Positions 44,232 to 53,755 of a DNA stretch of 64,000 bases are shown piece by piece. The translations under genes were made by a program, and so were the position numbers. The stretch covers positions 35,809-99,808 of the forward strand of contig JAJECT010000032.1 in the NCBI GenBank assembly GCA_022821845.1. The letters run 5' to 3'. The notes under the pieces are model-generated. The model was not told the origin of the DNA. It did no database searches and saw nothing but the letters and a program-made list of their open reading frames with translations. How positions within the stretch are numbered: position 1 is the stretch's first letter; every line of letters begins with the position of its first letter. This stretch comes from Rhodothermales bacterium (GTDB lineage: Bacteria > Bacteroidota > Rhodothermia > Rhodothermales > VXPQ01).

Positions 44232-45539
44232 ATGAACGATCTACAGCAAAACGACCCTCGCATGTACGAAGCCATCCAGCAGGAGGTGTATCGTCAGAAC
44301 GAAGGGTTTGAATTGATTGCGTCCGAAAATTTCGTCAGCCGGGCGGTGCTGCAGGCGCTGGGCACGCCATTGACCAACAAATATGCGGAAGGGCTGCCCG
44401 GCAAGCGCTACTATGGCGGATGCCTGCATGTGGACGAGGCGGAAGACCTGGCGCGGAAACGCGCAAAGGAATTATTCCGCTGCGAATGGGTCAACGTGCA
44501 GCCGCATTCCGGGGCCAACGCGAACGCGGCGGTGTTTCTGACGCTCCTGCAACCCGGGGACGCCTTCCTTGGACTGAACCTGTCGCACGGCGGGCATCTT
44601 ACGCATGGCAGCCCGGTCAACTTTTCGGGCATGCTGTACGAATCCACCCATTACGGCGTCGAAAAGGAGGGCCCGCTGGCCGGACGCATCGACATGAACA
44701 AGGTGCGCGATCTGGCCCGGAAACAAAAACCCCGCATGATTTCCATCGGGGCCAGCGCCTACTCTCGCGACTTCGACTACGCCGCCTTCCGCGACATCGC
44801 CGACGAGGCGGGGGCCTTCCTGTGGATGGATATGGCGCATACGGCGGGGCTGATCGCGGCGGGCTTGCTGAACGATCCCCTGCCGCATTGCCATATCGTT
44901 TCCACCACCACGCACAAAACGCTGCGCGGCCCCCGCGGCGGCATGCTCCTCATGGGTTCGGATTACGAAAATCCCTTCGGAAAGAAGGCGCCGGCCTCCG
45001 GGCGCGTCAAGCGGATGAGCGAATTGTTCGATTCGGCGGTGTTTCCGGGCATGCAGGGCGGACCGCTCATGCATGTGATCGCCGCCAAGGGCGTGGCCTT
45101 CAAAGAGGCCTTGCAACCGGATTTCGTCGAATACGGCAAGCAGGTCGTCGCCAACGCCCGGGCCATGGCGAGGGCCTTCCTGAACCGGGGATACGACCTG
45201 GTTTCGGGGGGTACGGACAATCATCTGGTGCTCATCGACCTGCGCAGCAAGGGCCTCACGGGCAAGGAAGCCGAGGCGGCGCTGCAAGCCGCGGACATAA
45301 CCGTAAACAAAAACATGGTGCCGTTCGACGAAACGAGTCCGTTCGTAACCAGCGGCATGCGCATCGGGACGCCCGCCATGACCACGCGCGGCCTGGGCGA
45401 AGCGGAGTTCGAATGGGTGGTCGAATTGATGGACCGCATTCTTTCCGACCCAGGCAACGAAACCGCGCTGCGCCACGTACAGGCAGAAGTGCGTTCGTTG
45501 TGCGAACGGTTCCCGCTGTACGATTTCGCCGTCGCGTGA
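44232..45539 (+). CDS. glyA: Serine hydroxymethyltransferase
   Basis: A 435-residue PLP enzyme. Diagnostic segments are [44 protein letters not shown] and the PLP-lysine segment [16 protein letters not shown]. It interconverts serine plus tetrahydrofolate with glycine plus methylene-tetrahydrofolate in the cytoplasm. It supplies the one-carbon unit that ThyA uses, and glycine for GcvP, both encoded in this window. The gene is intact and full length. Confidence 0.97.
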   Translation: MNDLQQNDPRMYEAIQQEVYRQNEGFELIASENFVSRAVLQALGTPLTNKYAEGLPGKRYYGGCLHVDEAEDLARKRAKELFRCEWVNVQPHSGANANAAVFLTLLQPGDAFLGLNLSHGGHLTHGSPVNFSGMLYESTHYGVEKEGPLAGRIDMNKVRDLARKQKPRMISIGASAYSRDFDYAAFRDIADEAGAFLWMDMAHTAGLIAAGLLNDPLPHCHIVSTTTHKTLRGPRGGMLLMGSDYENPFGKKAPASGRVKRMSELFDSAVFPGMQGGPLMHVIAAKGVAFKEALQPDFVEYGKQVVANARAMARAFLNRGYDLVSGGTDNHLVLIDLRSKGLTGKEAEAALQAADITVNKNMVPFDETSPFVTSGMRIGTPAMTTRGLGEAEFEWVVELMDRILSDPGNETALRHVQAEVRSLCERFPLYDFAVA

Positions 45540-45588
45540 AGCCGCATACCCCAATCGTTCCTCTGCCCCGGAGACCAAACCGGCCTGC

Positions 45589-46194
45589 ATGACCATGCCG
45601 AACGGCGTATCATCTCCCCCCGCCAGCGCGGACCTGGCCAACCTGGGTCGCCGCTTGTACGAGCGGGCGCTTGTTCGCCGCGGCGAGGAAAATATCACCG
45701 ACCCGCGGGGACGGCCTATCGGGTGGCTGCTGGACATACGCATGCCCATGCTCGAGGCCGCCATGTTCCGCGAAGTCGGGCAGGCACTGGCCGACCGGCT
45801 CCGCAACAAGGGCGTGCGCCAGGTGGCCGGGGGCGGATTCGGCGCGTACGCCATGGTGTGCTCGGCGCTCGCCGCAGAAGGGTCCCCGCCGTTTACGGCA
45901 GGTTTCGTACGGGAAAATCGCAAACCCCACGGGCGGCGGCGGCTCATTGAAGGACCGCTCGACCGGCGGCGGCCCGTGGTGCTCCTGGACGATATTCTCA
46001 ACAGCGGCCAAAGCGCCCTGCGGGCCATCGCCCAGCTCCGACAGGAGGGATTCGAGGTAGCGGGGGTGATGACCCTCTTCCACTTTGCCTGGAGCGACGG
46101 CAAGGCGCAGGTAGAAAAAGAAGGCGTCTGGGTGGATTCCCTGCTCGAACTGAATTTGCGCGAAGAAAAGCGAGACCCATCCAACCCGGCGTAA
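45589..46194 (+). CDS. pyrE: Orotate phosphoribosyltransferase-like protein
   Basis: A 201-residue type I phosphoribosyltransferase. The PRPP-binding motif is VVLLDDILNSGQSA at about 125-138, and FVRENRKPHGRRRLIEG resembles the flexible loop of orotate PRTases. The N-terminal hood region GWLLDIRMPMLEAAMF is also OPRT-like. A role in UMP synthesis is likely, but related PRTases have other bases as substrates. The residue after the hood (VAGGGFGAYAM) lines the PRPP site. Confidence 0.75.
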   Translation: MTMPNGVSSPPASADLANLGRRLYERALVRRGEENITDPRGRPIGWLLDIRMPMLEAAMFREVGQALADRLRNKGVRQVAGGGFGAYAMVCSALAAEGSPPFTAGFVRENRKPHGRRRLIEGPLDRRRPVVLLDDILNSGQSALRAIAQLRQEGFEVAGVMTLFHFAWSDGKAQVEKEGVWVDSLLELNLREEKRDPSNPA

Positions 46195-46197
46195 CCG

Positions 46198-47073
46198 ATG
46201 AAACTGTTCGGCTTTCGAAAAAAATCGACCCTCGCCGGGAATACGATCCGGGACGGGGCAGAAGGCGACGCGTCGAATGAATTCAACCTGGCCGATGCGC
46301 TGGAAGAAATGTCTTTCCTCGACCACCTCGAAGAACTCCGGTGGCGCATTTTCAAGGGCCTCGGGGGCGTTGTCCTGGGCGCTGTTTTTTGCGCCGTCTA
46401 CGACGAATTCGTCATAGACCAGATTCTTCTCGGCCCTACGAAGGAGGACTTCTTCATGTACCAGCTCTTCGGTTTCGAAGCGAAGGCGCTGATTTTGCAA
46501 AACCGCACCGTTACGGGCCAGTTTTTCGCCTACTGGGGATCGGTGCTTGTGGTGGGCATCATTATCGGCGCGCCCATCACCATCTATCAATTCTGGAAAT
46601 TCATCGAGCCGGGCCTGTATCCCGAAGAAAAAAGGGGCATGCGCTTCGCGTCCTTTTTCGCCACCGGATTTTTCGTGCTGGGCGTCGGCTTCGGCTATTG
46701 CGTCATCACCCCGATGGCCTTGCAATTCTTTGCGAATTTCGTCATTTCAGAACAGATCGTCAACGAGTTCGACATCACCAAGTATTTCAGCCTGGTGACC
46801 ACATGGGTATTCGGCGTGGGCCTGCTCTTCGAATTGCCGGTGGTCATGTTTTTTCTGGCGAAAATAGGCATTGTCAACGCCGGCGTCCTGCAGAAAGGGC
46901 GCAAATACGCGCTTATCGGCATCCTGATTCTCGGCGCGTTTCTGACGCCTCCGGATCCGGTGTCGCAATTACTTGTGGCCGTCCCGATGGCGGGGCTCTA
47001 CGAACTTTCCATATGGATATCGAAGCACGTGGAGCGTCGCGAAAAACGACGGCTGGAAAAAGCGCTCGAATAG
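46198..47073 (+). CDS. tatC: Sec-independent protein translocase TatC
   Basis: A 291-residue membrane protein with six helices and the TatC N-terminal signature MSFLDHLEELRWRIFK. A further family motif is IIGAPITIYQFWKFIEPGLYPEEKR. It has a 40-residue N-terminal extension before the signature. TatC recognises twin-arginine signals; at least three probable Tat substrates are encoded nearby in this window (the TRAP binding protein and the TIM-barrel lipoprotein among them). tatA/B genes are not in the window. Confidence 0.96.
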   Translation: MKLFGFRKKSTLAGNTIRDGAEGDASNEFNLADALEEMSFLDHLEELRWRIFKGLGGVVLGAVFCAVYDEFVIDQILLGPTKEDFFMYQLFGFEAKALILQNRTVTGQFFAYWGSVLVVGIIIGAPITIYQFWKFIEPGLYPEEKRGMRFASFFATGFFVLGVGFGYCVITPMALQFFANFVISEQIVNEFDITKYFSLVTTWVFGVGLLFELPVVMFFLAKIGIVNAGVLQKGRKYALIGILILGAFLTPPDPVSQLLVAVPMAGLYELSIWISKHVERREKRRLEKALE

Positions 47074-47086
47074 CCTCCCCGACCCC

Positions 47087-48745
47087 ATGCGCATACTTCC
47101 CGCGGCGAAAAAACGCCCCCTGCTTATCGTCCTTGCGGTCGCCGTGCTCGCGACCGGTTTTTTCTCCGCGAAAGACGACGATTTCTTCGCGCTGCGAAAA
47201 AACTTCCGAATCTTCGGATCGGTCTACGAGGAACTGGTCACCGGCTATGTGGATCGTCCGGACCCGCAGCGGCTCATGCAGGTGGGCATCCACGCCATGC
47301 TGGAGGACCTGGACCCGTACACCACATTCATGGACGAGGCGGACAATACGCAGATTCACATCATAACGCGGGGCAGTTACGGAGGCGTCGGACTGAACAT
47401 CGACGTACGCAACGAAAAAATTATCGTCGTCGCGCCGATCGAGGGGACGAGCGGGTACAAACAGGGCGTGCGAGCCGGAGACGTCATCACAGAAATCGAA
47501 GGCCGCTCGACGGAAGGCATGACGCTCAGCGACCTGCGGAATCTGATGCGGGGCGAACCCGGAACCGCCGTCGAACTCGCCGTCGAACGCGAGGGCGCGC
47601 CCGAACCGATACGGTTTCGGCTGTCCCGGCAGCAGGTTACCCTGAAAAATGTGTCGTTCGCGGCCTTCGCCGACTCGGCGGCGGGCATCGGGTACATCAA
47701 GTTCGACCGGTTTGCGCGCGGAGCCGCCGCGGAACTCCGCGAAGCGGTGCAAACCCTGCAAAAAACGGATCGGCTCCAGGGCCTGGTGCTTGACCTTCGG
47801 GACAATCCGGGCGGCCTGCTCGACGAAGCGGTGGAAGCCGCGGCATTGTTCGTCCCGCAAGGCTCCGTCATCGTATCCACGCGAGGCCGAACGCTCCGGA
47901 ACGAGCGGGCGTATCGCAGCGAAAATCCGCCCGTCGCGCCAGACCTTCCGCTCGCGCTGCTGGTCGGAAACATCACCGCCTCCGCCGCAGAAATCGTGGC
48001 GGGGGCCATGCAGGATATGGACCGGGCCGTCGTGCTGGGCGCGCCCACCTTCGGAAAGGGACTGGTGCAAGTCGTGAAGCCGCTTCCGTACAACACGTCC
48101 CTGAAAATGACGACCTCGAAGTATTACACGCCGAGCGGACGGAGCATTCAGGCGATCGACTACGACCAGCGGCACGCAGACGACGCGCCCGCCGCCGATT
48201 CGTTGCGACAACGGTTCGCCACGCGCAACGGACGACCGGTCCGGAGCGGCCGCGGCGTCGAACCGGACACCCTGACGTCCCTCGACGCCAAAAGCGAACT
48301 GGAAAAAGCGTTGGTGCGAGAAGCCGCCTTTTTCTTCTACGCCAACCGTTTTGCGGCCCGCAACGACTCGATCCCGCCCGGCTTCGCCGTATCCGACGCG
48401 ATTCTGGACGATTTTGCGGCATGGCTCGAAGAGGAAGAATTCAGCTACCGGACCGAAGCCGAACACGCGCTCGCCACGCTGGAAGAGCAACTTGCCCGCA
48501 ACGAATACGAATCCATGCAAGACGAGATAGCGGCGCTGCGCGAGGCCATGCTGTCCGAAAAACACGCCGTCTTCGAGCGACGCCGCGAACACTTGAAAAA
48601 ACAGCTTCGCGAAGAAATTCTGTCCCGGTATTTCGGGCCATCCGCCCGAATCGCCGCCTCTCTCGACCACGACGAACACATTCTGGCGGCGGTGCGCCTG
48701 CTGGAAGATACGCCCGCCTATACCCGGATTCTGGCGCCCCGGTAA
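47087..48745 (+). CDS. ctpA: C-terminal processing protease (S41 family)
   Basis: A 552-residue exported protease. Order of parts: N-terminal membrane/signal segment (PLLIVLAVAVLATGFF), PDZ domain (IIVVAPIEGTSGYKQGVRAG), then the S41 core with GLVLDLRDNPGGLLDEAVE. The catalytic Ser lies in NITASAAEIVAGAM and Lys in TFGKGLVQ. The C-terminal 150 residues are helical. The ATG at 47087 gives a proper signal; the frame extends upstream into tatC. It cleaves proteins from their C-terminus in the periplasm. Confidence 0.93.
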   Translation: MRILPAAKKRPLLIVLAVAVLATGFFSAKDDDFFALRKNFRIFGSVYEELVTGYVDRPDPQRLMQVGIHAMLEDLDPYTTFMDEADNTQIHIITRGSYGGVGLNIDVRNEKIIVVAPIEGTSGYKQGVRAGDVITEIEGRSTEGMTLSDLRNLMRGEPGTAVELAVEREGAPEPIRFRLSRQQVTLKNVSFAAFADSAAGIGYIKFDRFARGAAAELREAVQTLQKTDRLQGLVLDLRDNPGGLLDEAVEAAALFVPQGSVIVSTRGRTLRNERAYRSENPPVAPDLPLALLVGNITASAAEIVAGAMQDMDRAVVLGAPTFGKGLVQVVKPLPYNTSLKMTTSKYYTPSGRSIQAIDYDQRHADDAPAADSLRQRFATRNGRPVRSGRGVEPDTLTSLDAKSELEKALVREAAFFFYANRFAARNDSIPPGFAVSDAILDDFAAWLEEEEFSYRTEAEHALATLEEQLARNEYESMQDEIAALREAMLSEKHAVFERRREHLKKQLREEILSRYFGPSARIAASLDHDEHILAAVRLLEDTPAYTRILAPR

Positions 48746-48789
48746 AGCCTGTCGCGCGAACCGCGGCGGGCGCCGCTCGCCCAACCGTC

Positions 48790-49620
48790 ATGGATATTCT
48801 GCACCTGATGCTTCTGGTCGCCGCCGGGCTCGGCGGGGGATTCGTGGCGGGGCTGTTCGGCGTCGGCGGGGGCATTATTTTCGCCCCGGTGCTTTTTTTC
48901 TATTACCACCAGACCGGCGTTTCCCCGGAGGCGCTTGCGCCGCTCACGATCGGGTCGAGCTTGTTCTGCACCATGATCGCCGCTACCGTCACCGCCTGGG
49001 CGCAGTACGGAAAGAAGGCCGTGATCACCCGGGTGGCCGTCATCGTGGGCATGTTCAGCGCCGCCGTCGTCCTGGTCATGACCCGCTGGGTAACCACGCA
49101 GCCCTGGTACGACGGAGAGGCGTTCCAGATCGTTTTCAGCATGGTCCTGCTTGCGCTGACGGCGCGGATGGCGGTGCGCTTCGAATCCGCGCCGGAGGGC
49201 GGCGCCTTCAAGCCCCGGCGGCTTCGGGCCGGCGTACTGGCGGGTACGGGGTCCGCGGCAGGCGCCATTGCCTCGGCGGCGGGCGTGGGCGGCGGCGTAG
49301 CGCTCGTCCCGGCGTACCATCATTTCCTGCGCCTGCCCATGCACGTAGCCACCGGCACCTCCAGCGCCACCATCGTGTTCATTTCCCTCGCCGGCACGCT
49401 GATCTACGCCTGGCTGGGACAGGGAGCCAACACGCCGGACCACGCGCTCGGCTACGTGGACGCCATACGGGGCCTTTTTCTGGCGACCCCCGCCGCGCTT
49501 ACCGCCCGGCTGGGCGTCCGCGTGGCGCATCGCCTGAATCAACGCATGTTACAACTGCTGTTCGCCGCCCTCGCCGCTGTCGTCGCGCTGCGACTGCTTT
49601 GGGACGTAGCCACAGGATAA
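48790..49620 (+). CDS. TSUP-family (TauE/SafE) anion exporter
   Basis: A 276-residue membrane protein with about eight hydrophobic helices. It has the duplicated TauE/SafE glycine motif: GGGFVAGLFGVGGGIIFAPVL near the N-terminus and ASAAGVGGGVALVPAY in the second half. Family members move sulfite, sulfoacetate or related anions; the substrate is unknown here. The ATG at 48790 was chosen since it starts at the first helix. Confidence 0.9.
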   Translation: MDILHLMLLVAAGLGGGFVAGLFGVGGGIIFAPVLFFYYHQTGVSPEALAPLTIGSSLFCTMIAATVTAWAQYGKKAVITRVAVIVGMFSAAVVLVMTRWVTTQPWYDGEAFQIVFSMVLLALTARMAVRFESAPEGGAFKPRRLRAGVLAGTGSAAGAIASAAGVGGGVALVPAYHHFLRLPMHVATGTSSATIVFISLAGTLIYAWLGQGANTPDHALGYVDAIRGLFLATPAALTARLGVRVAHRLNQRMLQLLFAALAAVVALRLLWDVATG

Positions 49621-49708
49621 ACTTCCGAAACCAGCCTCCGGCGATCTCGTAACAGAAACGCAACCCGCGTTGCAGTCTCTTTACGCCCTGCGCCGTTACG
49701 GCAGCGAC

Positions 49709-50902
49709 ATGCGTCTGAAAAACACATCCTTCGGCATATCGAACCTTCCGGGCTGCATCCTGTTGCTCCTGACTGCACTGGGATGCAAACAGAATGCATT
49801 ATCCCAGGCGATCCCGGACAACGCCGCCGCGGAGCAAACCATCGCCGAGGCAGCGGAAATCCCGCCAAGCAGCGAAACGGTGCAGGCCGACATCGCAGCC
49901 TCGCGGCGCACCGCCATCACGCGCGCCGTGGAGACCGCCTCCCCGGCCATCGTCAGCATCAACGTCATTGAACAGGTCCAGTACCAGGACCCCTTCTTCT
50001 CCGACCCCTGGTTCGAATACTTTTTCGGCAGGCGGCAACTCGAACAGGAGGTGGAAAACCTCGGTTCGGGTTTCGTCATATCGCCGGACGGCTACATCGT
50101 CACCAACGACCACGTGGCGGGCAACGCTTCGAGAATCACGGTCGCTTTCCCGGACGGACAGGCGCTGGAAGGCGCCCTCGTCGGCTCGGATCCGGTTTCC
50201 GACATTGCCCTGCTCAAGGTGGAACCGCCGGAACCGTTGCCGTACCTGACATTCGAACCGGAAGAGGACGCTTTTCCCGGAGAATGGGTTATTGCGCTGG
50301 GCAATCCCTTCGGCCTGTTCGAAGCGGCGCAGCCTACCGTCACCGTCGGCGTCGTCAGCGCCGTGGACCGAAATCTCGAATCGACGAGCGACGGGCGCGT
50401 GTACCGCGAGATGATCCAGACAGACGCCGCCATCAACCGGGGCAACTCCGGCGGCCCGCTGGTCAACGCCCTCGGAAAGGTTATCGGGGTGAATACGGCC
50501 ATCTACAGCCGGACCGGCGGCTCGATAGGCATCGGGTTCGCCGTGCCGGCCCGCAAGGCGCAGCGGATCCTCGACGAACTCCGCGAGCACGGCCGGGTCG
50601 ACAGGGCGTTCTACACCGGATTGTACGTCTCCGAAATCAGCCGCGGCGTCGCGCAGGCCCTCGGCATGGCCTCCGACGAGGGCGTACTGGTGCGCGACAT
50701 CGACCCGGATTCCCCGGCGGACGAAGCCGGTTTCGAACCCTACGACGTGATCGTATCCATGGAGGGCGAATCCATTGAAGGACACGAAGATTTGAGCGGC
50801 AAGATGCAGGATTACCGACCTGGAGAGGAGGTGCGCTTCGGCGTCCTGCGCAACGGATCCTTCCAGGAAGTAACGCTGCGCATCGGTCGGCAGTCCGGAT
50901 GA
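49709..50902 (+). CDS. HtrA/DegP-type serine protease with PDZ domain
   Basis: A 397-residue protease. The N-terminus contains a hydrophobic signal with a lipobox-like LTALGC, suggesting a lipoprotein. The chymotrypsin-like domain carries His in YIVTNDHVAG, Asp in DPVSDIALLKV and Ser in NRGNSGGPLVNALG. One PDZ domain follows (GLYVSEISRG onwards). DegP-like proteins usually have two PDZs; only one is seen here, like DegS. It degrades or senses misfolded envelope proteins. The stop overlaps the next start (ATGA). Confidence 0.93.
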   Translation: MRLKNTSFGISNLPGCILLLLTALGCKQNALSQAIPDNAAAEQTIAEAAEIPPSSETVQADIAASRRTAITRAVETASPAIVSINVIEQVQYQDPFFSDPWFEYFFGRRQLEQEVENLGSGFVISPDGYIVTNDHVAGNASRITVAFPDGQALEGALVGSDPVSDIALLKVEPPEPLPYLTFEPEEDAFPGEWVIALGNPFGLFEAAQPTVTVGVVSAVDRNLESTSDGRVYREMIQTDAAINRGNSGGPLVNALGKVIGVNTAIYSRTGGSIGIGFAVPARKAQRILDELREHGRVDRAFYTGLYVSEISRGVAQALGMASDEGVLVRDIDPDSPADEAGFEPYDVIVSMEGESIEGHEDLSGKMQDYRPGEEVRFGVLRNGSFQEVTLRIGRQSG

Positions 50903-51954
50903 ATTCGCATCGCCTGAGCGCCTTCGCAGCGGCGGCCCTCCTGCTTGTATCCGGCTGCCTTCCGTATTCCTGCCGCCGCCAGGAATCCACCGCGCTCGCG
51001 CCCGCCGACTCCCTGTCCCGCGCGCTGGCCCCGTCCGTCCCGATGGACACGCTTGCGCTGGACTGGACGCGCCCCATCGTCGCCGAGCGCGGGGAGACGT
51101 ACCCCCGAACCGTACGTTTCGGACCGGGGGACGACGGTCCCGTCTACCTGAGCGACGCGGCGCAAGCGCGCGTGTTCGTTTTCGACCTGTCCGGCGCGCC
51201 CCTCGATGCCTTCGCCGCCGCGCACATCCCCTGGATCGCAGGCGTAGCAGCGGATACGGTCGCCCTTTTCGAGCCGGAAACGCCGGCCATGCACTTTTTC
51301 GTAGCGGGCGAGCCGGTCGGCGCCATCCCGATCCAGGACCCGGAACGCTCGAACGCCGCGCTGACGTACGGCGCATTTGGAAACGGCGCCATATACTACA
51401 AGCGCGTAGATCCGCAAACCGGCGGATTCGTCGCCAGGATCGATTCTTCAGGCGCCATCGCCACCCGCCACGCCCTGCCCGGCCCCCACTGGCGCCACGC
51501 AGGCATGCTCCGGTTCTGGGGAGATTCGCTCCTGAGTTTGTCCGGGTTTCGGCCCGTCGTGGATGTCCTTGCGCAGGGCGAACCCCTGGACACGCTTGCG
51601 CTGCGCGGCTTCGATTCGCCCATGCTGGCCCGCAGCAATGCCTGGATGCAGAGAGAAGTCCACGAAGCCCCGCTCCTGACCCCGTCGGCCGCCGCGGAAA
51701 ACAACCTCCTCTTCGCGCTGAATCTGCGGCCCGGCTGGCTGCGCATCGACGCTTTCGACCGGACGGGCCGCCTCGTCCACCGCCTGACGGAACCCGAACG
51801 CGCCTGGGACGCCTCGTTCTTCCCGCAGGACCTGGATGTCCGGCGCCGGGCGGACGGAACCTATGTTATCGCGGTCGCCGTATCGAACCCCGCGCCGGAA
51901 CTTCGGCTGTACCGATGGAAACCGGCAGCGGGGCGGACAGGACAAGAAGAATAA
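50899..51954 (+). CDS. Hypothetical lipoprotein, probable beta-propeller
   Basis: A 351-residue protein with a lipoprotein signal (FAAAALLLVSGC). The mature part consists of repeated short beta-rich segments (VYLSDAAQARVFVFDLSG, GAIYYKRVDPQTGGFVARID, GWLRIDAFDRTGRLVH), consistent with a beta-propeller such as 6-bladed or NHL-like proteins. No family was recognised. It is translationally coupled to the HtrA-type protease, so a role with it in the envelope is plausible but unsupported by motif. Confidence 0.7.
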   Translation: MNSHRLSAFAAAALLLVSGCLPYSCRRQESTALAPADSLSRALAPSVPMDTLALDWTRPIVAERGETYPRTVRFGPGDDGPVYLSDAAQARVFVFDLSGAPLDAFAAAHIPWIAGVAADTVALFEPETPAMHFFVAGEPVGAIPIQDPERSNAALTYGAFGNGAIYYKRVDPQTGGFVARIDSSGAIATRHALPGPHWRHAGMLRFWGDSLLSLSGFRPVVDVLAQGEPLDTLALRGFDSPMLARSNAWMQREVHEAPLLTPSAAAENNLLFALNLRPGWLRIDAFDRTGRLVHRLTEPERAWDASFFPQDLDVRRRADGTYVIAVAVSNPAPELRLYRWKPAAGRTGQEE

Positions 51955-51964
51955 CCAAAACCCG

Positions 51965-52693
51965 ATGACCGAAACGCAGGGCGCGCGCGTACTCGTCGTC
52001 ATTCCCGCCTTCAACGAGGCGCGCGCCATTGGCCGCGTCATAGGGGACATTCCCCCCGGAGCGGCGGAAGAGATCGTGGTGGTGAACAATGCCTCCACGG
52101 ACGAAACGGCGCGCCATGCGCGGGCGGCGGGGGCCACCGTCCTCCGGGAGGACCGCAAGGGCTATGGCTGGGCTTGTCTCCGGGGCATCGACTATGCGCG
52201 CGCCCGCAAGCCGGACATTATCGTGTTTCTCGACGGAGACCACAGCGACCATCCGGAAGAGATGCCCCGCCTCGTCGCCCCGATCGCGCGCGGCGAGGCG
52301 GACTTCGTCGTCGGCTCGCGCATGCGGGGCGCCCGGGAGCCGGGCGCCCTGTTGCCCCAGGCGCTCATCGGCAACTATGTGGCCTGCGCCCTGATCCGCT
52401 GGCGATGGGGCGTCCGCTTCACCGACCTCGGGCCGTTCCGCGCCATCCGGTTCGATGCGCTGGAGCGCCTCGCCATGCAGGACAAAACGTTCGGATGGAC
52501 GGTCGAAATGCAGATCAAGGCCGCGCGGGCCGGGCTGCGGTGTCTCGAAGCGCCCGTATCCTACCGCCGCCGGGTCGGCGTCTCCAAAGTAACCGGCTCC
52601 GTATCGGGAACAGTCAAGGCGTCCATCAAAATTCTCTGGACTATCGGGAAATTCGCCTTGAAACGAAGCCGCCGTCCGCAAAAGAACCTTTGA
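51965..52693 (+). CDS. Family 2 glycosyltransferase (DPM1/DPG-synthase like)
   Basis: A 242-residue GT-A fold glycosyltransferase: VLVVIPAFNEARAIGRVI at the N-terminus, EIVVVNNASTDET, and the metal-binding region IIVFLDGDHSDHPEEM. The later segment YRRRVGVSKVTGSVSGTVKA resembles polyprenyl-phosphate mannose/glucose synthases. The likely product is a polyprenyl-phosphate sugar. No extra membrane domain is present; the start at 51965 puts the catalytic fold at the N-terminus. Confidence 0.88.
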   Translation: MTETQGARVLVVIPAFNEARAIGRVIGDIPPGAAEEIVVVNNASTDETARHARAAGATVLREDRKGYGWACLRGIDYARARKPDIIVFLDGDHSDHPEEMPRLVAPIARGEADFVVGSRMRGAREPGALLPQALIGNYVACALIRWRWGVRFTDLGPFRAIRFDALERLAMQDKTFGWTVEMQIKAARAGLRCLEAPVSYRRRVGVSKVTGSVSGTVKASIKILWTIGKFALKRSRRPQKNL

Positions 52694-52801
52694 ACCGTTT
52701 TGTCGTTGCAGGGTACCCTGCTCGTTCGCGCTGTTTATTCAGCGGCGGCCTCAAGAATTTTACCGGAGGATTCGTTTTCCCCCTTACGTCCTGCGTATCC
52801 C

Positions 52802-53743
52802 ATGTCCAAACACCCTATCTGGTTCAACGGCAAGCTGGTCCCGTACGAGGACGCCAGGGTGCATGTGCTGACCCATGCCCTGCATTACGGGTCGTCCGTC
52901 TTCGAAGGCATTCGCTGCTACGATACGGATGCCGGACCGGGGGTTTTCCGGCTTCGGGAGCACATGCAACGCATGATCGACTCGGCGAGAATCCATCGGA
53001 TGAAAATCCCCTACTCGCTCGACGAGTTGGTGGAGGCGGCGCTCCATACGGTGCGCGAAAGCGGCATGAGGGCCTGCTACATTCGCCCGCTGTCCTTCCG
53101 CGGCGCAGGCCCCATGAGCGTCAATCCGCTGGAAAACCCGGTTGAAACGGTGATCGCCGTGTGGGAATGGGGCAAATACCTGGGCCCCGAGGCGCTCAGC
53201 GAAGGGGTAGACGTGCATGTGGCTTCCTGGAATCGCATGGCGCCGAACACCTTCCCGGCGCTTGCCAAAGCCGGCGGCAATTACCTGAACGCCTCGCTGG
53301 CGAAAATGGATGCGGTGCTGAACGGGTACGCGGAAGGCATCATGCTTTCCTACGACGGACACGTGGGCGAAGGAAGCGGGGAAAACCTGTTCCTGGTGCG
53401 CGACGGAAAAATCCTTACGACGCCGGTAGCGCTGTCTATTCTTCCGGGCATCACGCGCGACACGGTCATCGCGTTGGCCAGAGACCGCGGCTACGACATC
53501 GTGGAAACGCGCATTCCCCGCGAAGCCCTCTACATCGCCGACGAACTTTTCTTTACGGGCACGGCCGCCGAGGTCACGCCCATACGCTCGGTCGACAAGC
53601 ACCGGATCGGGAGCGGGCGGCGAGGGCCGGTCACGGCGGAATTGCAGGAAGCGTTTTTCGACGTCGTGAAGAGGGGCAGCGACCCGCACGGCTGGCTTTC
53701 GTTCGTGAACCGCACCTTCAACGAAATCGCGGAAATCGCCTGA
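52802..53743 (+). CDS. ilvE: Branched-chain amino acid aminotransferase
   Basis: A 313-residue class IV PLP aminotransferase. Family features include IWFNGKLVPYEDARVHVLTH, LHYGSSVFEGIRCY, the PLP-lysine in ALAKAGGNYLNASLAK, GEGSGENLFLVRDG and LFFTGTAAEVTPIRSVD. It makes valine, leucine and isoleucine from their 2-oxoacids in the cytoplasm. The start at 52802 (MSKHPIWFNG) gives the usual length; an in-frame upstream extension is not conserved-looking. It is the last gene of the long plus-strand run. Confidence 0.95.
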   Translation: MSKHPIWFNGKLVPYEDARVHVLTHALHYGSSVFEGIRCYDTDAGPGVFRLREHMQRMIDSARIHRMKIPYSLDELVEAALHTVRESGMRACYIRPLSFRGAGPMSVNPLENPVETVIAVWEWGKYLGPEALSEGVDVHVASWNRMAPNTFPALAKAGGNYLNASLAKMDAVLNGYAEGIMLSYDGHVGEGSGENLFLVRDGKILTTPVALSILPGITRDTVIALARDRGYDIVETRIPREALYIADELFFTGTAAEVTPIRSVDKHRIGSGRRGPVTAELQEAFFDVVKRGSDPHGWLSFVNRTFNEIAEIA

Positions 53744-53755
53744 AACCGCCCGGCG

